Notes: generated by a model from the sequence alone, not told the origin. A stretch of 64,000 bases of DNA from Lutjanus erythropterus (GCA_020091685.1 CM034604.1:9170519-9234518), one strand, 5' to 3'. Shown: positions 36,663-48,059, counted from the first letter of the stretch. Numbers and translations: made by a program.

Positions 36663-39600
36663 CTGTTTTAGTTGGTTTTTGGACATTGATTTTTTTGTGG
36701 TTTGTATGTTGCTGCAGAAATAAATCAATAAAATTAATATTAAAAGAAGATGTGATGATGAAAGGAGATGTTGTTGCATCTTTTCTTTCTGGAAGCAGCA
36801 TGAGATTCAAAGTACAGTTTGTTATCCAGAAAAATACCCAAGTATTAACAGCCAAGTAGCACAGGACCTGGAGAAGTCTTTGTGAAACTGATTAAAATGT
36901 CTTTAGGTTTTTGCATGCTGAAGATCATCCCCATCAAGAAGACTTATAATCACAGAATCATCAGGTTCAGTTAGAACAAGAACCGTGGATTTTGTCCTCT
37001 TATCTCTGAAAATGAGTGACTAATAACTTTTTCAATGCACATATCTCATTTGACTATTCTATTAAGATGGATTTACATATTCTGTATTAAAGATGTGTCT
37101 TTATCAGTTGCCATAATGTGAGTCATGACATAACACTTTGAGTTAAAACTGAAGGGACCCAGCAGAACTGAAGTAGGTTTTCTGGCCCTATTTTCTTTAC
37201 ACATTATTGTGATACATTACAGCTGTCAAAAGTATGGACTTGGCCTCTTTACACACACTTCTTTAGATTACTGAAAGCTATATAAATCCCCCATACAGCA
37301 CCTTCAAGTAGACCTTTAGTTAAGGTACATTAAAGACAAAAATTGTGATTTAAAAAAAAAAACAACACTTAAAAATTCTGACACTTATGGCCAAAATAAA
37401 AGAAAAAGCAGCTATTTTTCTTTTATTTTGTTTAATGTTATGTCTGCATCTTGTACCTCTCTCCACAAAACAGTGTTTATGCATCACCCTTCTGTTTTCT
37501 CCAAGACAACGTTGTATGTAATTGGCAGGGCGCTCAGATTTTTATTACTTGTAGGGCTGTAATGGGGGTGTGGGTGGGCAGTGGCGGAGAGGTGCCTGAG
37601 AGGGCTGCTGATGTTCGTGAGGGGATGGAAAATTACCTCGAATAACAGCAGCGATCTCCAGGAGATCATTAATATTCATTGAACACAACACATCACATAC
37701 AAAACACAACACTGACTGGGGTGGTGAAAAAAAAAAAAATCATAAATTTACATGAACACAGGCAGGCGGGGTGGGGAGGTGGGGGGGTGTAAGATCCATA
37801 CTGGGGCCACAGGGACACGAGTTGCAGCGAGGGCCAGGAACACAACAGGACAACAGACCACACGTTGCTCCTCAGTGCCTGGATTTGTACGGGAGTGAAT
37901 TGAGCCGGGGGGCCGCGAATTGTGATTTCGGTTCAGCTCGCTCTGCTTACCTGTCTGCAGGGTGGAGACAGAAAGGCAGGAGAGAATTCAATCAGACAAC
38001 ACATTCGAAAAACCCAGCATAGCCTTGATATTATATTGAACCATTTGTATGTGGACATTATTTCTGCCTGTCTCATCAATATTCCTGTCCTCTCGCTCAC
38101 AGTTCCTCCTTATGTCAGCCCTTGTGTTCACTAGAGGGTTTCCTCAATCTGGGTTCTTGTCTGAACTTGTGTTTTTGGAGACTTGTGAAGCTTCATTAGT
38201 CACAGCCCAAGTACTGTCCCAAGTTAAAGTCTGCTTTTAGCCAAATATGATTAACGTCACATTATAAGAAGTTTTCATGATGTTACCAAAACTGCTGTTG
38301 TCTTGATTACAAGAAAGTGAAGTCTGTCTGTGCCAGATTGTTTTATGATACAAAAAGAGAAGAGGTTTCTGTTCAGCCAACAGCTGTGTGCTAGAGTTGC
38401 AAATTGTAAGCACTTTCTTTAAGCAATTATTGTTTATATAGTATTGAATATACTATTGAAAGATATAAGGACGTAAAGGCCTACATATTAAATGCATTTA
38501 ATCTTGCATATCTCAAAATATGTGGAGCATGCTATCTCCATTATATTTTAGATCTTTAGTAAATCAATTAAATTTTACTTGATCAACCAAATTCTTAATG
38601 ACCAATTAATCATTCATCAATTAATAATTTTCATGTTTGCCAACATGTTCAATGATTATGATGTAGAAACAGTTGTATTAATGCAATTTGTATTAATTTA
38701 CTGCAATGCAGTTTATTTAATACTTAATTTTTACATGTGATAACGGCTACCCTGGCCCTGAACTGAACTTTCACAAAGCATACCAACAAAAAACACAATG
38801 ACAAATAAAAGCACACAATAACAATTCAGATTACAAATCATCCAAACACAACATTTGAATGTTTTGGTCCTCTGCTTTATATGAAAGAAGAAGAGCCCCA
38901 GGATCGTTCCCTAATGGAAGCTGAAATGCGAAAAAACAACATTTCACAAAGCATATTAAAGGAACACAAAACAAAAATAAAATAACAAAAAAACCTGCCA
39001 TTTCAGCAGAAAAATTTTCAGAGCAGAAAATACCACATGAATTTCTGTTTTGCTAAAATCAAAAAAATAGTAGGGCCAAATAATTGTCCCCTGGGGTACT
39101 CCACAGGTTTTTATTAGTCTCTAGGGGAAGGGTTTTGAGTCTTTGCATGTCCATGACACATTTTACAAAGCACAGCCTATTAACAGGACAAAAAACACAA
39201 CAACAACAAATACTATAATACTTTAATAATCATCAAAAAAGAAAATGCTACATATGAGAACAAAGGTTTTCATGTTTTGCATGTATAATATTTTGTTAAC
39301 ACAGTATTTTAAAGTTTAATTTATCTCAGTTTTATAAAACATAATCTCTACGCTGTGAATGTCCTCCCCAGTTTAGCCTTCTATGTTCTGTCCAAACCCC
39401 ACTTCTCCCTGCTGTATCCCTTCTTCTGCATCTTAATTGCAAACCCACACCCCGTGTGTCACGACCCCAGTTCTCCCACCTCAACCATTTACACCCTCTG
39501 ATGGCAAATGGTGTCCCATTGCACCCGAGAATCTCCTGTTTCAGCAAGTGTTGAGTCATGATCATGTTATTTTGCCTCACAAATCTCCGGAGTCATTTCA

Positions 39601-40316
39601 CATGCGGATGCGATTGCCTGTACTTCACTTTCATTACGCCCCTTACTGAGCTCAGCAAAACTCTTCAGTCAGTGCAGCCTCACATTAGGATTTTGGCCAC
39701 AGAAAAAAGATTAAGCGTCACTGTTTGGTAATGATATTAAAGCCTTTTTTAGGCATTCATACCGTATTTTTATTGAAAAATGATACCATCAAAAAATCAC
39801 ATTTTGACTCAGCCTTTTAGAGGGTCTATAATTGAAAGGAGCTGAGAACACTTTAGTTACATTTTCACTGGCTGAAAAGTACCTTCTTGACTGCATGACT
39901 TTAAAGTTATATGATTGATAGTGTTTTTCATTTCCCTCTCTTTGAAGCATTCAGCACTCTTGCAGGTTAAGGAGGGTATTTTGTCTCCAGATGTCAACTC
40001 GTCTGGCACTTATCTTGCTGCATTATTTTTCACTGTGATACATCTGTAAAACTTTTGTGCCAAAAAGCGTATTACGTTACTATGACAACCCGAAACTGTG
40101 AGCTGTCATCATCAGGCCTTAGTTGTGGGTTAAGTGCATATGTAACAGGGTTTTCAGTACATTTATTTTGATGTTTGTTCCTGTTTAGATGTTTTATACT
40201 TTCAAAAATGTCATCTCAAAATGCACTTAATGTGAAAGTTTTATGTGATGAAACTTTGTAAAGCACAGTAAAAAAAAAAACAAAACAAAAAAAACGGAAA
40301 TGTTTTCAGATCATTC
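36663..40316. other. Long non-coding stretch
   Basis: No exon is recognised. 37620-37690 (AAAATTACCTCGAATAACAG, GGAGATCATTAATATTCATT) and 37850-37960 (GC-rich, GAATTGAGCCGGGGGGCCGC) are complex enough to be candidate regulatory sequence. 38750-39230 is very A-rich and repeats the words TTTCACAAAGCATA (38769 and 38941) and CATTTTACAAAGCACA (39161), which indicates an old duplication. Confidence 0.4.
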
Positions 40317-40654
40317 CATTCTTATGAATGTGATATCTCAAGGACGCCTTGAGGGAATTTCTTCAAACTTGTGGCCTCTAGTAGCTTATTAAGAAGAGTT
40401 AGAAGTCAGCTGTCAATGGTTGTATGACCTTTTGGACATAAAATGTCTTCACCTCATCATTTTATCTTAGTAGATATTTGTGTGTAATTTTGTCATAATG
40501 AACAGATGAGTTCTTGAGTTATGGCCAAAAAATGTGTTCCATGAGGTCTTGACCTTCATCCAAGGACGTTCATCCTTGAGTCCAAGTAAACATTTGTATC
40601 AAGTTTGAAGAAATCCCCTCAAGGCGTTCTTGAGATAGCGTGTTCACAAGAATG
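40317..40654. repeat. Inverted repeat with 55-bp arms
   Basis: The left arm 40317-40371 starts CATTCTTATGAATGTGATAT and ends GAATTTCTTCAAACTTG. The right arm 40600-40654 is its reverse complement at 48 of 55 positions by my count. The loop is about 228 bp. The words ATGGCCAAAAAATG and TTGACCTTCATCC in the loop, and AAAAGGTCAAAGGTCAACTT at 40986-41005, mark an abundant fish repeat with CTCAAG-ACGCCTTGAGGG in both orientations. The arms could fold into a hairpin if transcribed. Confidence 0.75.
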
Positions 40655-41179
40655 GCATTACCTGAAATTATAATGCCTCTGAGAGACACTCATGCTGAAG
40701 GAGCTCTGTGATTCAGAATTCTTGAAAAATCTTGAAAATCATTTTTTATAGCTCCATGTTGGTGACAGTCGTGGCCAGTCACAGTCTTGAACGTGCACAA
40801 AAAAATCAGGTTGGTCAGTCCAGTTGTATGCCAGATTAGCTCAGGACAAGATGCAGGTCCACTGATCAGGCACACAGTCACTCATGCGCATGCGGAAGCG
40901 ATCGCATGATCTCCTGACAGGGATAATAATTACCCAATTACACACAGAAATCTAATAGAATAAAAATGTGCTATTTTATATCTAAAAGGTCAAAGGTCAA
41001 CTTCACAGTGACACCATAATGTTCCTCTCTCTATCGGTCCTCTGTAATCCTCTGTAAAAAAAATAGTCTCTAAGTAAAGTCAGCATGTTTCTCTGTTTGT
41101 TTTTAATCTGGCAGTAAGTATCTTGGACTTACTTTGAGTTTTTAGTATTATTACATGCTCACAACAAATTAACATATTT
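40655..41179. repeat. Continuation of the inverted-repeat family
   Basis: 40950-41030 holds AATCTAATAGAATAAAAATG, AAAAGGTCAAAGGTCAACTT and CACAGTGACACCATAATGTT, which I associate with the same fish family as 40317-40654. 40700-40940 looks unrelated and is likely an insertion or unique sequence. Confidence 0.45.
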
Positions 41180-41655
41180 TCTCACGTCTGTAGTCAACAT
41201 CACACCATGACCTGTTTAATCCCATGGGGTTACTGACTCCTTGTTTGTCTTAATTTGTAGTGATTTAGTTCTACACAATTCTAAATGTATTTATATTCTC
41301 ACAGATAGACACAGAATGTGCCTTACACCTGCATGACCTGCTTTTTTTTGACCATTTGGGGTCAGTGGAAGCTGTAAACCCAAAAACTGGCATTTCTACT
41401 TATCATCTACTTATAAAGTTGTTATGGCAAACATGTTAGAAAGAATTGCCTATTTACACATCCGGCTGAAACGGAGCAACATTATCATTTGAAGTCATAT
41501 TTTGGACACCTGATGGATCTAAGAGCAAGACTCCTTTTAGCTCTGTTTTTGGTCTCCACCACCTCCTGAGGAAACAGCTAAAATGCTCCCCATGTTCACC
41601 AGCTATTGTCAATAACTGTCTGCTGTTTGGTGCAATTTTAACATACATACTTATA
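41180..41655. mobile_element. 411-bp MITE-like family, copy 2 of 3, with extension
   Basis: 41340-41640 aligns to 18840-19100 (TTTTTTTGACCATTTGGGGT, ACATCCGGCTGAAACGGAGC, GTTTGGTGCAATTTTAACAT). The extra left part 41180-41340 (AATCCCATGGGGTTACTGAC, TCTCACAGATAGACACAGAA) is not in copy 1 but is present in copy 3 at 43640-43780. That suggests two subfamilies, or a neighbouring element copied with it. Confidence 0.65.
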
Positions 41656-41938
41656 TGTTTTAGTGTACATAATTTTGCTACTCTCGTTTAGAATTGGGTA
41701 TAGTTTCAAACTTCAGTACAATATTTGTTGTTATTCCGTCACTGCAGAGTATCAGCTTGGCTTCTCTGCAGCCTTTAGTTCAAACTGCAGCAGCTCGGCT
41801 CAGCGGAGCAGGGAGGGACTGTGTTGGTAGCCTGAGAGATTCTTCACTTCAAAGTCTTGTCCGCTCAGTTCGGCACTCCAGCACCTGGTATACAGCAGAG
41901 GATTGCTGCCACCTTATCACAGAGGAGAGACTTTCTTC

Positions 41939-41940
<2 letters not shown>
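41656..41940. other. Unassigned sequence before a microsatellite
   Basis: An open plus frame of 128 codons (41694-42080) begins here and runs through the TG tract. The part before the tract has no domain I recognise, and there is no splice context to support an exon. Confidence 0.45.
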
Positions 41941-41988
<48 letters not shown>

Positions 41989-41990
41989 TG
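41941..41990. repeat. (TG)n microsatellite
   Basis: Pure TG over 41941-41980, one interruption (TATG), then more TG to 41990. Confidence 0.97.
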
Positions 41991-42094
41991 TCTGTGATCT
42001 CAAATCATAAAATATCCGAACCACAGCTTGCCTCTCTTCAAAGTTCGGAAAAGAGAGCTCTGTTCACTGCAGTCAGATGATACTGGTCCTACTC

Positions 42095-42300
42095 AGAAGT
42101 AGGAAGTAACAAAGTACAAATACTTTTTTGGTACAAATACTACAAATACTTTGTTACTTCACTGACTTTTCAGGTATCTTTACTTTACCTGAGCATTTAT
42201 TTTTCTGACAACTTTTTATTTTTACTCATCTCTACTTTCTATTACTTGCATTTGCACTTGAGGTGAATTACTGATTACTTTGCATTGTTGTAAGACTGAT
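42095..42300. repeat. TACTTTTACTTGAGTA-type repeat, left part
   Basis: GTAGGAAGTAACAAAGTACA, TTTGTTACTTCACTGACTTT, GGTATCTTTACTTTACCTGA and CTACTTTCTATTACTTGCAT are the characteristic words of the family also seen at 13278-13430 and 52425-53110. Its right part lies after the minisatellite at 42826-42905. Confidence 0.6.
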
Positions 42301-42475
42301 TTCATCCTAAATCCCCTCATGGTTCTCTGACTCCCCATTCTGTGTGCTCCCTGAAAAAAAACCCTAATGTTTCTACACAGTGCTGTAAACGGATGCACAG
42401 TAAATCTTCTGAAGGAGCACTAAAGGATGATTTGTTCAGCTGTTGGGTTAAAATACAATACGCATTACCCACCTT

Positions 42476-42823
42476 AAAAGACGTAAGAAGATAAAAAATC
42501 ATGTAAAAGAGGTAACAAGATGAAAACACATCAAGGATGTAACAAGAGAAAAAAACTGTAAAAGACAAAAAAGATGGAAAACAATATAACATGACAAAAA
42601 AGACATATGACAAAAAACAAAATAAAAGACGCAGCAAGAATAAAATTTACCCAAAAGATGTAAGAAGATAAGAAACAACGCAAAACGCATAAGAAGAAAA
42701 ATGATCTAAAAGACGTAACAAGATGAAAAAAAACAGAAAAGACATAACAAGACACAAAATGACGTAAAAGATGTAGCAAGATGAAAAATGATGTAGAAGA
42801 CATAAAATGAAAAATGACAAAAT
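42476..42823. repeat. 29-bp AAAAGACGTAACAAGATG minisatellite
   Basis: About twelve units of a purine-rich sequence. Units of exactly 29 bp start at 42476, 42505 and again through 42655-42790, each beginning AAAAGA-GTAA-AAGAT; others are 24-26 bp or scrambled. Variation between units is mostly single-base. The Phe/Leu/Ser-rich minus frames over 42317-42803 are translations of this array. It sits inside a dispersed repeat (42095-42300 and 42826-42905). Confidence 0.85.
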
Positions 42824-42825
42824 GT

Positions 42826-42905
42826 CCTTCAGGGGCCGACTTTTTACTTTTATACTACATAGTACAGTTCAGAGCCTGTGATTTTTCATTTTTACCTGAG
42901 AAAAG
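42826..42905. repeat. TACTTTTACTTGAGTA-type repeat, right part
   Basis: TCCTTCAGGGGCCGACTTTT, GTTCAGAGCCTGTGATTTTT and CATTTTTACCTGAG match 13278-13356 almost continuously. Confidence 0.7.
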
Positions 42906-43624
42906 AAGTTTATCCTGCTGTATAACAGTGCACTCTGTTCTATTTTATACCTCCTCTGATGTTAATTGTGCAGAAGTTGGTATTTTTGCTTTTTCATTTT
43001 TGTTCCCTGATCTTACGTTGTTAGGTGTGATGAGCTGGAAGCAATGAAATCCTTCAATAACCCATTTTGTTATTTCAGTTATGAGTGTTTGGCACTAAGA
43101 GCCCCTGCTTTATTCCAGAAAATGTGACTTAATTGAGATACATTGTTTTCATCTATCATCCGTTTAATGCTATTTATGTTTGATCCTCCTGCTTTGTGTT
43201 GGCTGTCAGGGGGCCAAAATCTAAAATGTATCCTTTTATTGTGAAAATGGGCCGCAGATCTTTTTCATAAAGACTTGTTATTGGACTCTTAACATGATTT
43301 CCCTTAAGAAGAAAAGGCCCCAGCTGATGTCTATGCAGTAATAGTCAGTGAAGCGGCTCAGAATACAAATGGCTGGTGAATCCATGTCAAGGTATTATGC
43401 TAAGCCTGTTCAATACCCCTTGAGGAGATGACATGAGAACAGGCTGAAATAGTCAAGTCAAGTCTATTACCTTGTGTAGCCATGCAGTTATGGCAAAGAC
43501 AGAGGCTTCACAGTGCCAGCCAGCCAGCCAGCATGAATGGTATTACTGATGTTTTCAAATTTTCCATTCATGATTGCTCACCACACAACAAACTGTAACA
43601 CATTTTCTGCTTTTCCAGAATCAG
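42906..43624. other. Non-coding stretch
   Basis: No gene or repeat family is recognised. 43519-43533 is a short CCAG-type repeat (CCAGCCAGCCAGCCAG). Confidence 0.5.
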
Positions 43625-43875
43625 AGTTTTTGTAATCCACATTGCATAATGACCTGTTGAAGCCCACAGGGTTACTGACTTGGGTTTGCAGTAATTTGTT
43701 TTAGTTATACACAAACGTATTTACTTATTCATGCACCATGTATATTTTATCACAGAAAGACACAGGACTTGCCCCACACTTGAATTAATTGCTTTTTTGG
43801 CCACTGAGGGGCAGAGGAACAAGCAATAAATGAAACATCAGCCGTGTTCCCATATAACTGTCAAGTGAATTTGAA
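43625..43875. mobile_element. 411-bp MITE-like family, copy 3 of 3 (truncated)
   Basis: It aligns to 41190-41360 (CATAATGACCTGTTGAAGCC, CAGGGTTACTGACTTGGG, CACAGAAAGACACAGGACTT, TTTTTTGGCCACTGAGGGGC) and stops after CAATAAATGAAACATCAGCC. At that point it joins a different repeat, so it is truncated. Confidence 0.65.
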
Positions 43876-44045
43876 ACAAACTTTTGAAATGTGAATTAGG
43901 TGTGTTTACATCAACTAGTGTGGAGCGAATAGAAGCAGAGGTTGCAAACAGGAAACAAAAACAGTTTGCCAGTAAACCAAGAAGTAGAAGAAGACGAAGA
44001 AAAAGAAGAAGAGGAAGAAATATAACCTGTTGCCTTGGGCTTATC
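43876..44045. repeat. Fish repeat with a (GAA)n-rich end
   Basis: GTGTGGAGCGAATAGAAGCA, GCAAACAGGAAACAAAAACA and CCAGTAAACCAAGAAGTAGA lead into AGAAGAAGACGAAGAAAAAG. I recognise the order from a repeat that ends in a GAA run. The 62-codon frame with a basic Arg/Lys stretch at 43884-44072 is this tract translated, not a nuclear-localised protein. Confidence 0.5.
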
Positions 44046-44204
44046 TACGAAAGAAAAATGGGCAAGTTGTAACTATTCTTTCACGGGACGGTCAACGCAA
44101 AGGTTGGGGATCGTTTAAAAAAAATGATGATACCAGTACCAATACCAGTACCCTTAGAGTGATACAATACCTATAGAGTACTTCTTCATTTGATACCTTT
44201 TTAT

Positions 44205-44365
44205 TAAAACTGAACAACAAAACAACCACTACAACAAAACTACTTGGTAAGGTTTAGGAAAAAAAATCATGGTTTAGGTTCAAATAAGTATGTTGGTTAT
44301 ATAAGTTAGGTTATGTAAGTAACAAGTACACTATGTAAGTTAATGTCTGTGCTAAAGTTAAAATA
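44205..44365. repeat. GGTTAGGTTTAGGAAAAGATC repeat, copy 2
   Basis: AAAACTACTTGGTAAGGTTT, AAAAAATCATGGTTTAGGTT, GGTTATATAAGTTAGG and CTATGTAAGTTAATGT match 27911-28010 in the same order. Confidence 0.6.
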
Positions 44366-45718
44366 AGTCTAGTCTTGAACTTTATTGTTCTTTATACTGC
44401 GTCACCTGATTTCTTCTTTATGACATTTGTGTGCAAAATGACACTGTCTCTGCATAAGTAAGAACAGACTGTATAATTTGAAATTGCATGTGAAAAGTAA
44501 AACAGGAGTTGTTATAACACGTAAAATTACTTTGTACGCCTTTTGGTGAGACCAGGCTGAAGTTGCGGGCTTTGAAGCCGGAACAGTGCAGCTGAGAGGA
44601 GCTGCAGAGCTTGGTGGTATTTCTCTGTGAGTTTGTTATTACAATCAACTCCTCTCAGGTTACATGAGACTATTTTAATGCATTGTTAATATATAAACTG
44701 GACCATTAGGACCCCGAAGGTCTGGGGCCTTGGACCAGTTTTCTGCTTAATAAACACACAACAGATTTCATTGGGACCATTTGCTCACTAGTTCTAATTT
44801 GAACGGATCACAGTGAGGGTTGTGGCTTATCCAGAGTAACCAGGGCACTGACATAGAAATATTTGGTAATTAGCGCACTAATTTGTGCAATTAAAGGTCT
44901 CATCGGCACAACTAATTATGTTTCATATATCATAGTGATTATGAGGAACATTAGGCAGCTCCAGTTGCTCTTGTTAATAAACATGACATGGCTCCGATAA
45001 ACAGATATTTCAGAAACATGTCGTAATGGCTTGTAAACTGTCAGATTTGAAGATGTTGAAAAATACATGCAATCAGCAACTTCAAGCAAAAAACATATCT
45101 CAGCATCAGCCTGTGAAATTCATACAGTTTGAACTCTTTAAGGAGCTGAGATGTATCACTTGTGTGAGCTTTATTTACCAGCATCCGACACAGTGTTTGT
45201 GCGTTTGACATCTGCTAGAATAGCCGGTATTTCCAACAGCATCGTTATTGATCATTAAAAGCTCATCAGGCGAGGACGCGAGCTTGTAACTAAGACTAAG
45301 AAATGAATGAGCGCGGCAGACGAGTTCAGTCCTAATGTAGTTTGTTGTAAAGTTTGCATGCATTAGCCATTAATGGAAATGGCACTTGAGGCCTCGCTGG
45401 CAGGCCTGAATGGCTAATTGATTTTTCACACAAATTCCGCCTATGCTATTGATTACCATTACCATTTTTAATTTAGTGGTCCCAGAAGATATTTCCTGCC
45501 TTCATTTACATGAGTAATACGGGGTCAGAGCTGTTTCCAATCTTTGCTCATAATTTATCCAGATTACCAAAATTCCCAGAGACTCACATCAGATCCAATT
45601 TGCTCAATCTATCGAGAGAAATTACTGTTGCACTTTGCAACATTAATAAGCCTCAACAAGCTGTACTTTGCATTAAATTAAACAGAATTAGAAATTAGAA
45701 ACTTGACTTTGTTGGAAA
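44366..45718. other. Non-coding stretch with two strong candidate regulatory blocks
   Basis: No exon is recognised. 44850-45000 carries GGTAATTAGCGCACTAATTT, GTGCAATTAAAGGTCTCATC and CACAACTAATTATGTTTCAT, dense in TAATTA/ATTA homeodomain-type cores. 45355-45500 carries GCATTAGCCATTAATGGAAA, GCTAATTGATTTTTCACACA and GCTATTGATTACCATTACCA. These have the look of vertebrate developmental enhancers, but conservation cannot be tested here. Confidence 0.4.
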
Positions 45719-46304
45719 GTAATTAGGGATGCATTACAACTGAACTGAACTGAAAACTAAAGTGTATTCTTCCCACTGTGAGACCCTTATTAGACTTTAT
45801 TAAAGAGTAATTACAGACACATTACCACATAACTGTATTGTAAACTAAAGTGTATTATTTCACACAGTTATACCCAGGGGATAACTAGGAATACATTACA
45901 ACAGAACAGTACTGTAAACTAACATGTATCAGTTTCCACTTAATTTCCTCTTGGACCATTATTAGACTTCATTAGAGGGTAATTAGGGACACATTACAAT
46001 GGAACTGTACTGATAACTAAAGTGAAACCACGTATCTGCTACTTCCCCATTTAAAACCCAGATCTACCGAGTTACAGCCAAAATTATGAAGATAGAGGAG
46101 TATTTTGTCCCTGGGTGACTACAAAGACTTATTGTAATACGTAGGCAGATCATTTTGACTTGATCACAAAAGTAGGTACTGGTCTGCCATTTGCCAAAAG
46201 TGTCTCAAGTAGCAGATATGTGGTTTCACTCTGAGAGTACACTTTAGTACAGTTTTGTTGTAATACGTCCCTAATTACCTACTAATACAGTCTAATAAGT
46301 ATTG
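45719..46304. repeat. Tandem array ending in a palindrome
   Basis: Four direct units start at 45719, 45807, 45881 and 45979, each opening with GTAATTAGGGA-x-x-CATTACA or a close variant and containing GAACTGTA-T-AAACTAAAGTG. Spacings are 88, 74 and 98 bp. The last unit with its left flank (45955-46045) is mirrored at 46207-46304 (GTGGTTTCACTCTGAGAG, CAGTTTTGTTGTAATACGTC, then CTAATTACC). A 161-bp loop separates the arms. The innermost arm words GTGAAACCACGTATCTGCTA and TAGCAGATATGTGGTTTCAC pair almost perfectly. Confidence 0.85.
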
Positions 46305-46846
46305 AATAAAAAGTTTGGCTTGTTATGTCTTATTGTAAAATAAAGTGAAACCTAAATTACCTTCTCCAGGTTGAAGTCTTTTAATTTGAAAGTCTTGGTC
46401 TACCATGTCAGAATAAACCCACACAGTGATTAAATCTGGGTCAGAAAACTGCTTAAAAAAAAAAAAAGCATTTGTATCCAGTTAAATTCTGTCAACGTCC
46501 TTTTATTGATCTTTAATCTGAGGCTGTAACTGAGGGAAGATGCTAAGCCTAGCAGGCTAGCAGACTGCCACCCACAACAGCACCCACCGATTCACTGCAC
46601 AAAACCGATGAAAAGCTGGCCAGGGTAAACTCACCTGCTGCCAAGAGCTGTGAACATGGACCAGAGGGATTTTCTGCTTTGAGAGGAAAACAGAAGGCAG
46701 TGAAGAAGTTTGCCTACTTGGCTGTCATAAATTTTCACTGGCAGTGGGAACGCCGGCTGACTCATAATTTGCTTTGGGTCCATCCTGTCTCTGCAATGAA
46801 ATCTTTACATTTATTCTATATGGGTGTCTGTAGGTTTGTGTACGCA

Positions 46847-46850
<4 letters not shown>
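46305..46850. other. Non-coding stretch
   Basis: No gene is recognised. A poly-A tract lies near 46455-46467. Confidence 0.5.

Positions 46851-46908
<58 letters not shown>
46851..46908. repeat. (TG)29 microsatellite
   Basis: Uninterrupted TG over 58 bp. The Val-Cys and Thr-His frames on the two strands are artefacts. Confidence 0.98.
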
Positions 46909-46912
<4 letters not shown>

Positions 46913-48059
46913 TATTTGCTGGAAAAATACACTTTGGAGGAGATGCTTTTCTTATTTGTCTCTGTCTTTCAGGGCACTCAAATGTGGTTTGCTCCACTGA
47001 ACACTGCAAACTTTATATGGGATTATTAAATTATAGCTCTGTTCCCAAAACAATGAATACAGCATCTCTGAAAATTTGACTTGGGGGCATGTTCATCTTA
47101 AATCGTAAACAAATCAAAAGCCAAAAGAAAATTCCCGTATACTGCAGCTTGGGACTTTGTGGGTTTGGATATCAGTTCTATTCACCAAAGTGATTCCTTG
47201 GATTTGGAAACAAGGTGGCATCTCCACAACTCCACTGAGCAGATGACCACACACTTAAACACGTCAGCAGTTTAGCCAGATTATGTAGACCACCTGAAAG
47301 TTGCTCAGTTTACAACATCCTGTTTGGGTGATCATTTTATAGTTGTTTGCCTTTGTTCTTTCTCCCAAATAAGTTTGTCTAACCTGAAAGTTTGCTGAAA
47401 ACCTTTCTTATCTAATGGTTTGTGTTTCTTCATAATGTTTTGTTGTATTTGCTGCAGACCTCAGTCACTGTTACTGACTTTTTATATCTGATAGGGACTG
47501 ACTCCAAAAAGTCCAAACCCAAAATCTAAAAAGTATTGTCTGTGTATTCAAAGCTTCTGTGACTTACAGAAACTCCTACATACACACCAGTCAGCCTCAC
47601 TGTTACATTGGGTCACATGTTTCTTCATTACCATGAACTTGCCCAATGTTGTTATTTTGAGTCAATCCCACATACACCATTCTTCATTTCACATATATTT
47701 TTATATAAACATGCTGCAGAAAATTGTTCCTAACAAATGTTCTATAGTGCCCAACTGTTTTAGGAAATAATTTAGCCTTTTAGAAAAAAAAAAAAAATCC
47801 CTTGTCAACGTGAAATAGTAGGATTTTTTACAATATCATGGGTACTAGCCTTTGGTAAAGATTAGTGAAAGATCATAGCTAAAGACCCACAAATACAAAA
47901 TCAGAACAATAATTACAGACCTACAATGTGACACAAACTGTTGTTGAATTTTGGGAAGTTGGAAACAGAGACATTGCAGTTTATGGCCACTTCCTAATGC
48001 TGGGATCAGACTAAACAATATCAGCCCGATGTGTTCAGCTCTCAGTACCTTTGTAGCTT
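46909..48059. other. Non-coding stretch
   Basis: No gene or repeat family is recognised. Confidence 0.5.

Noticed and set aside
41694-42080. 128-codon plus frame
   Set aside because: It runs through the (TG)n tract and has no domain or splice support.
42317-42803. Hydrophobic Phe/Leu-rich minus frames resembling membrane proteins
   Set aside because: They are the 29-bp purine-rich minisatellite read on the opposite strand.
42476-42823. CRISPR-like regular repeat
   Set aside because: The units are contiguous with no unique spacers, and the genome is a fish; it is a minisatellite.
43884-44072. Arg/Lys-rich frame resembling a nuclear localisation signal
   Set aside because: The basic run is a GAA-rich repeat end translated.
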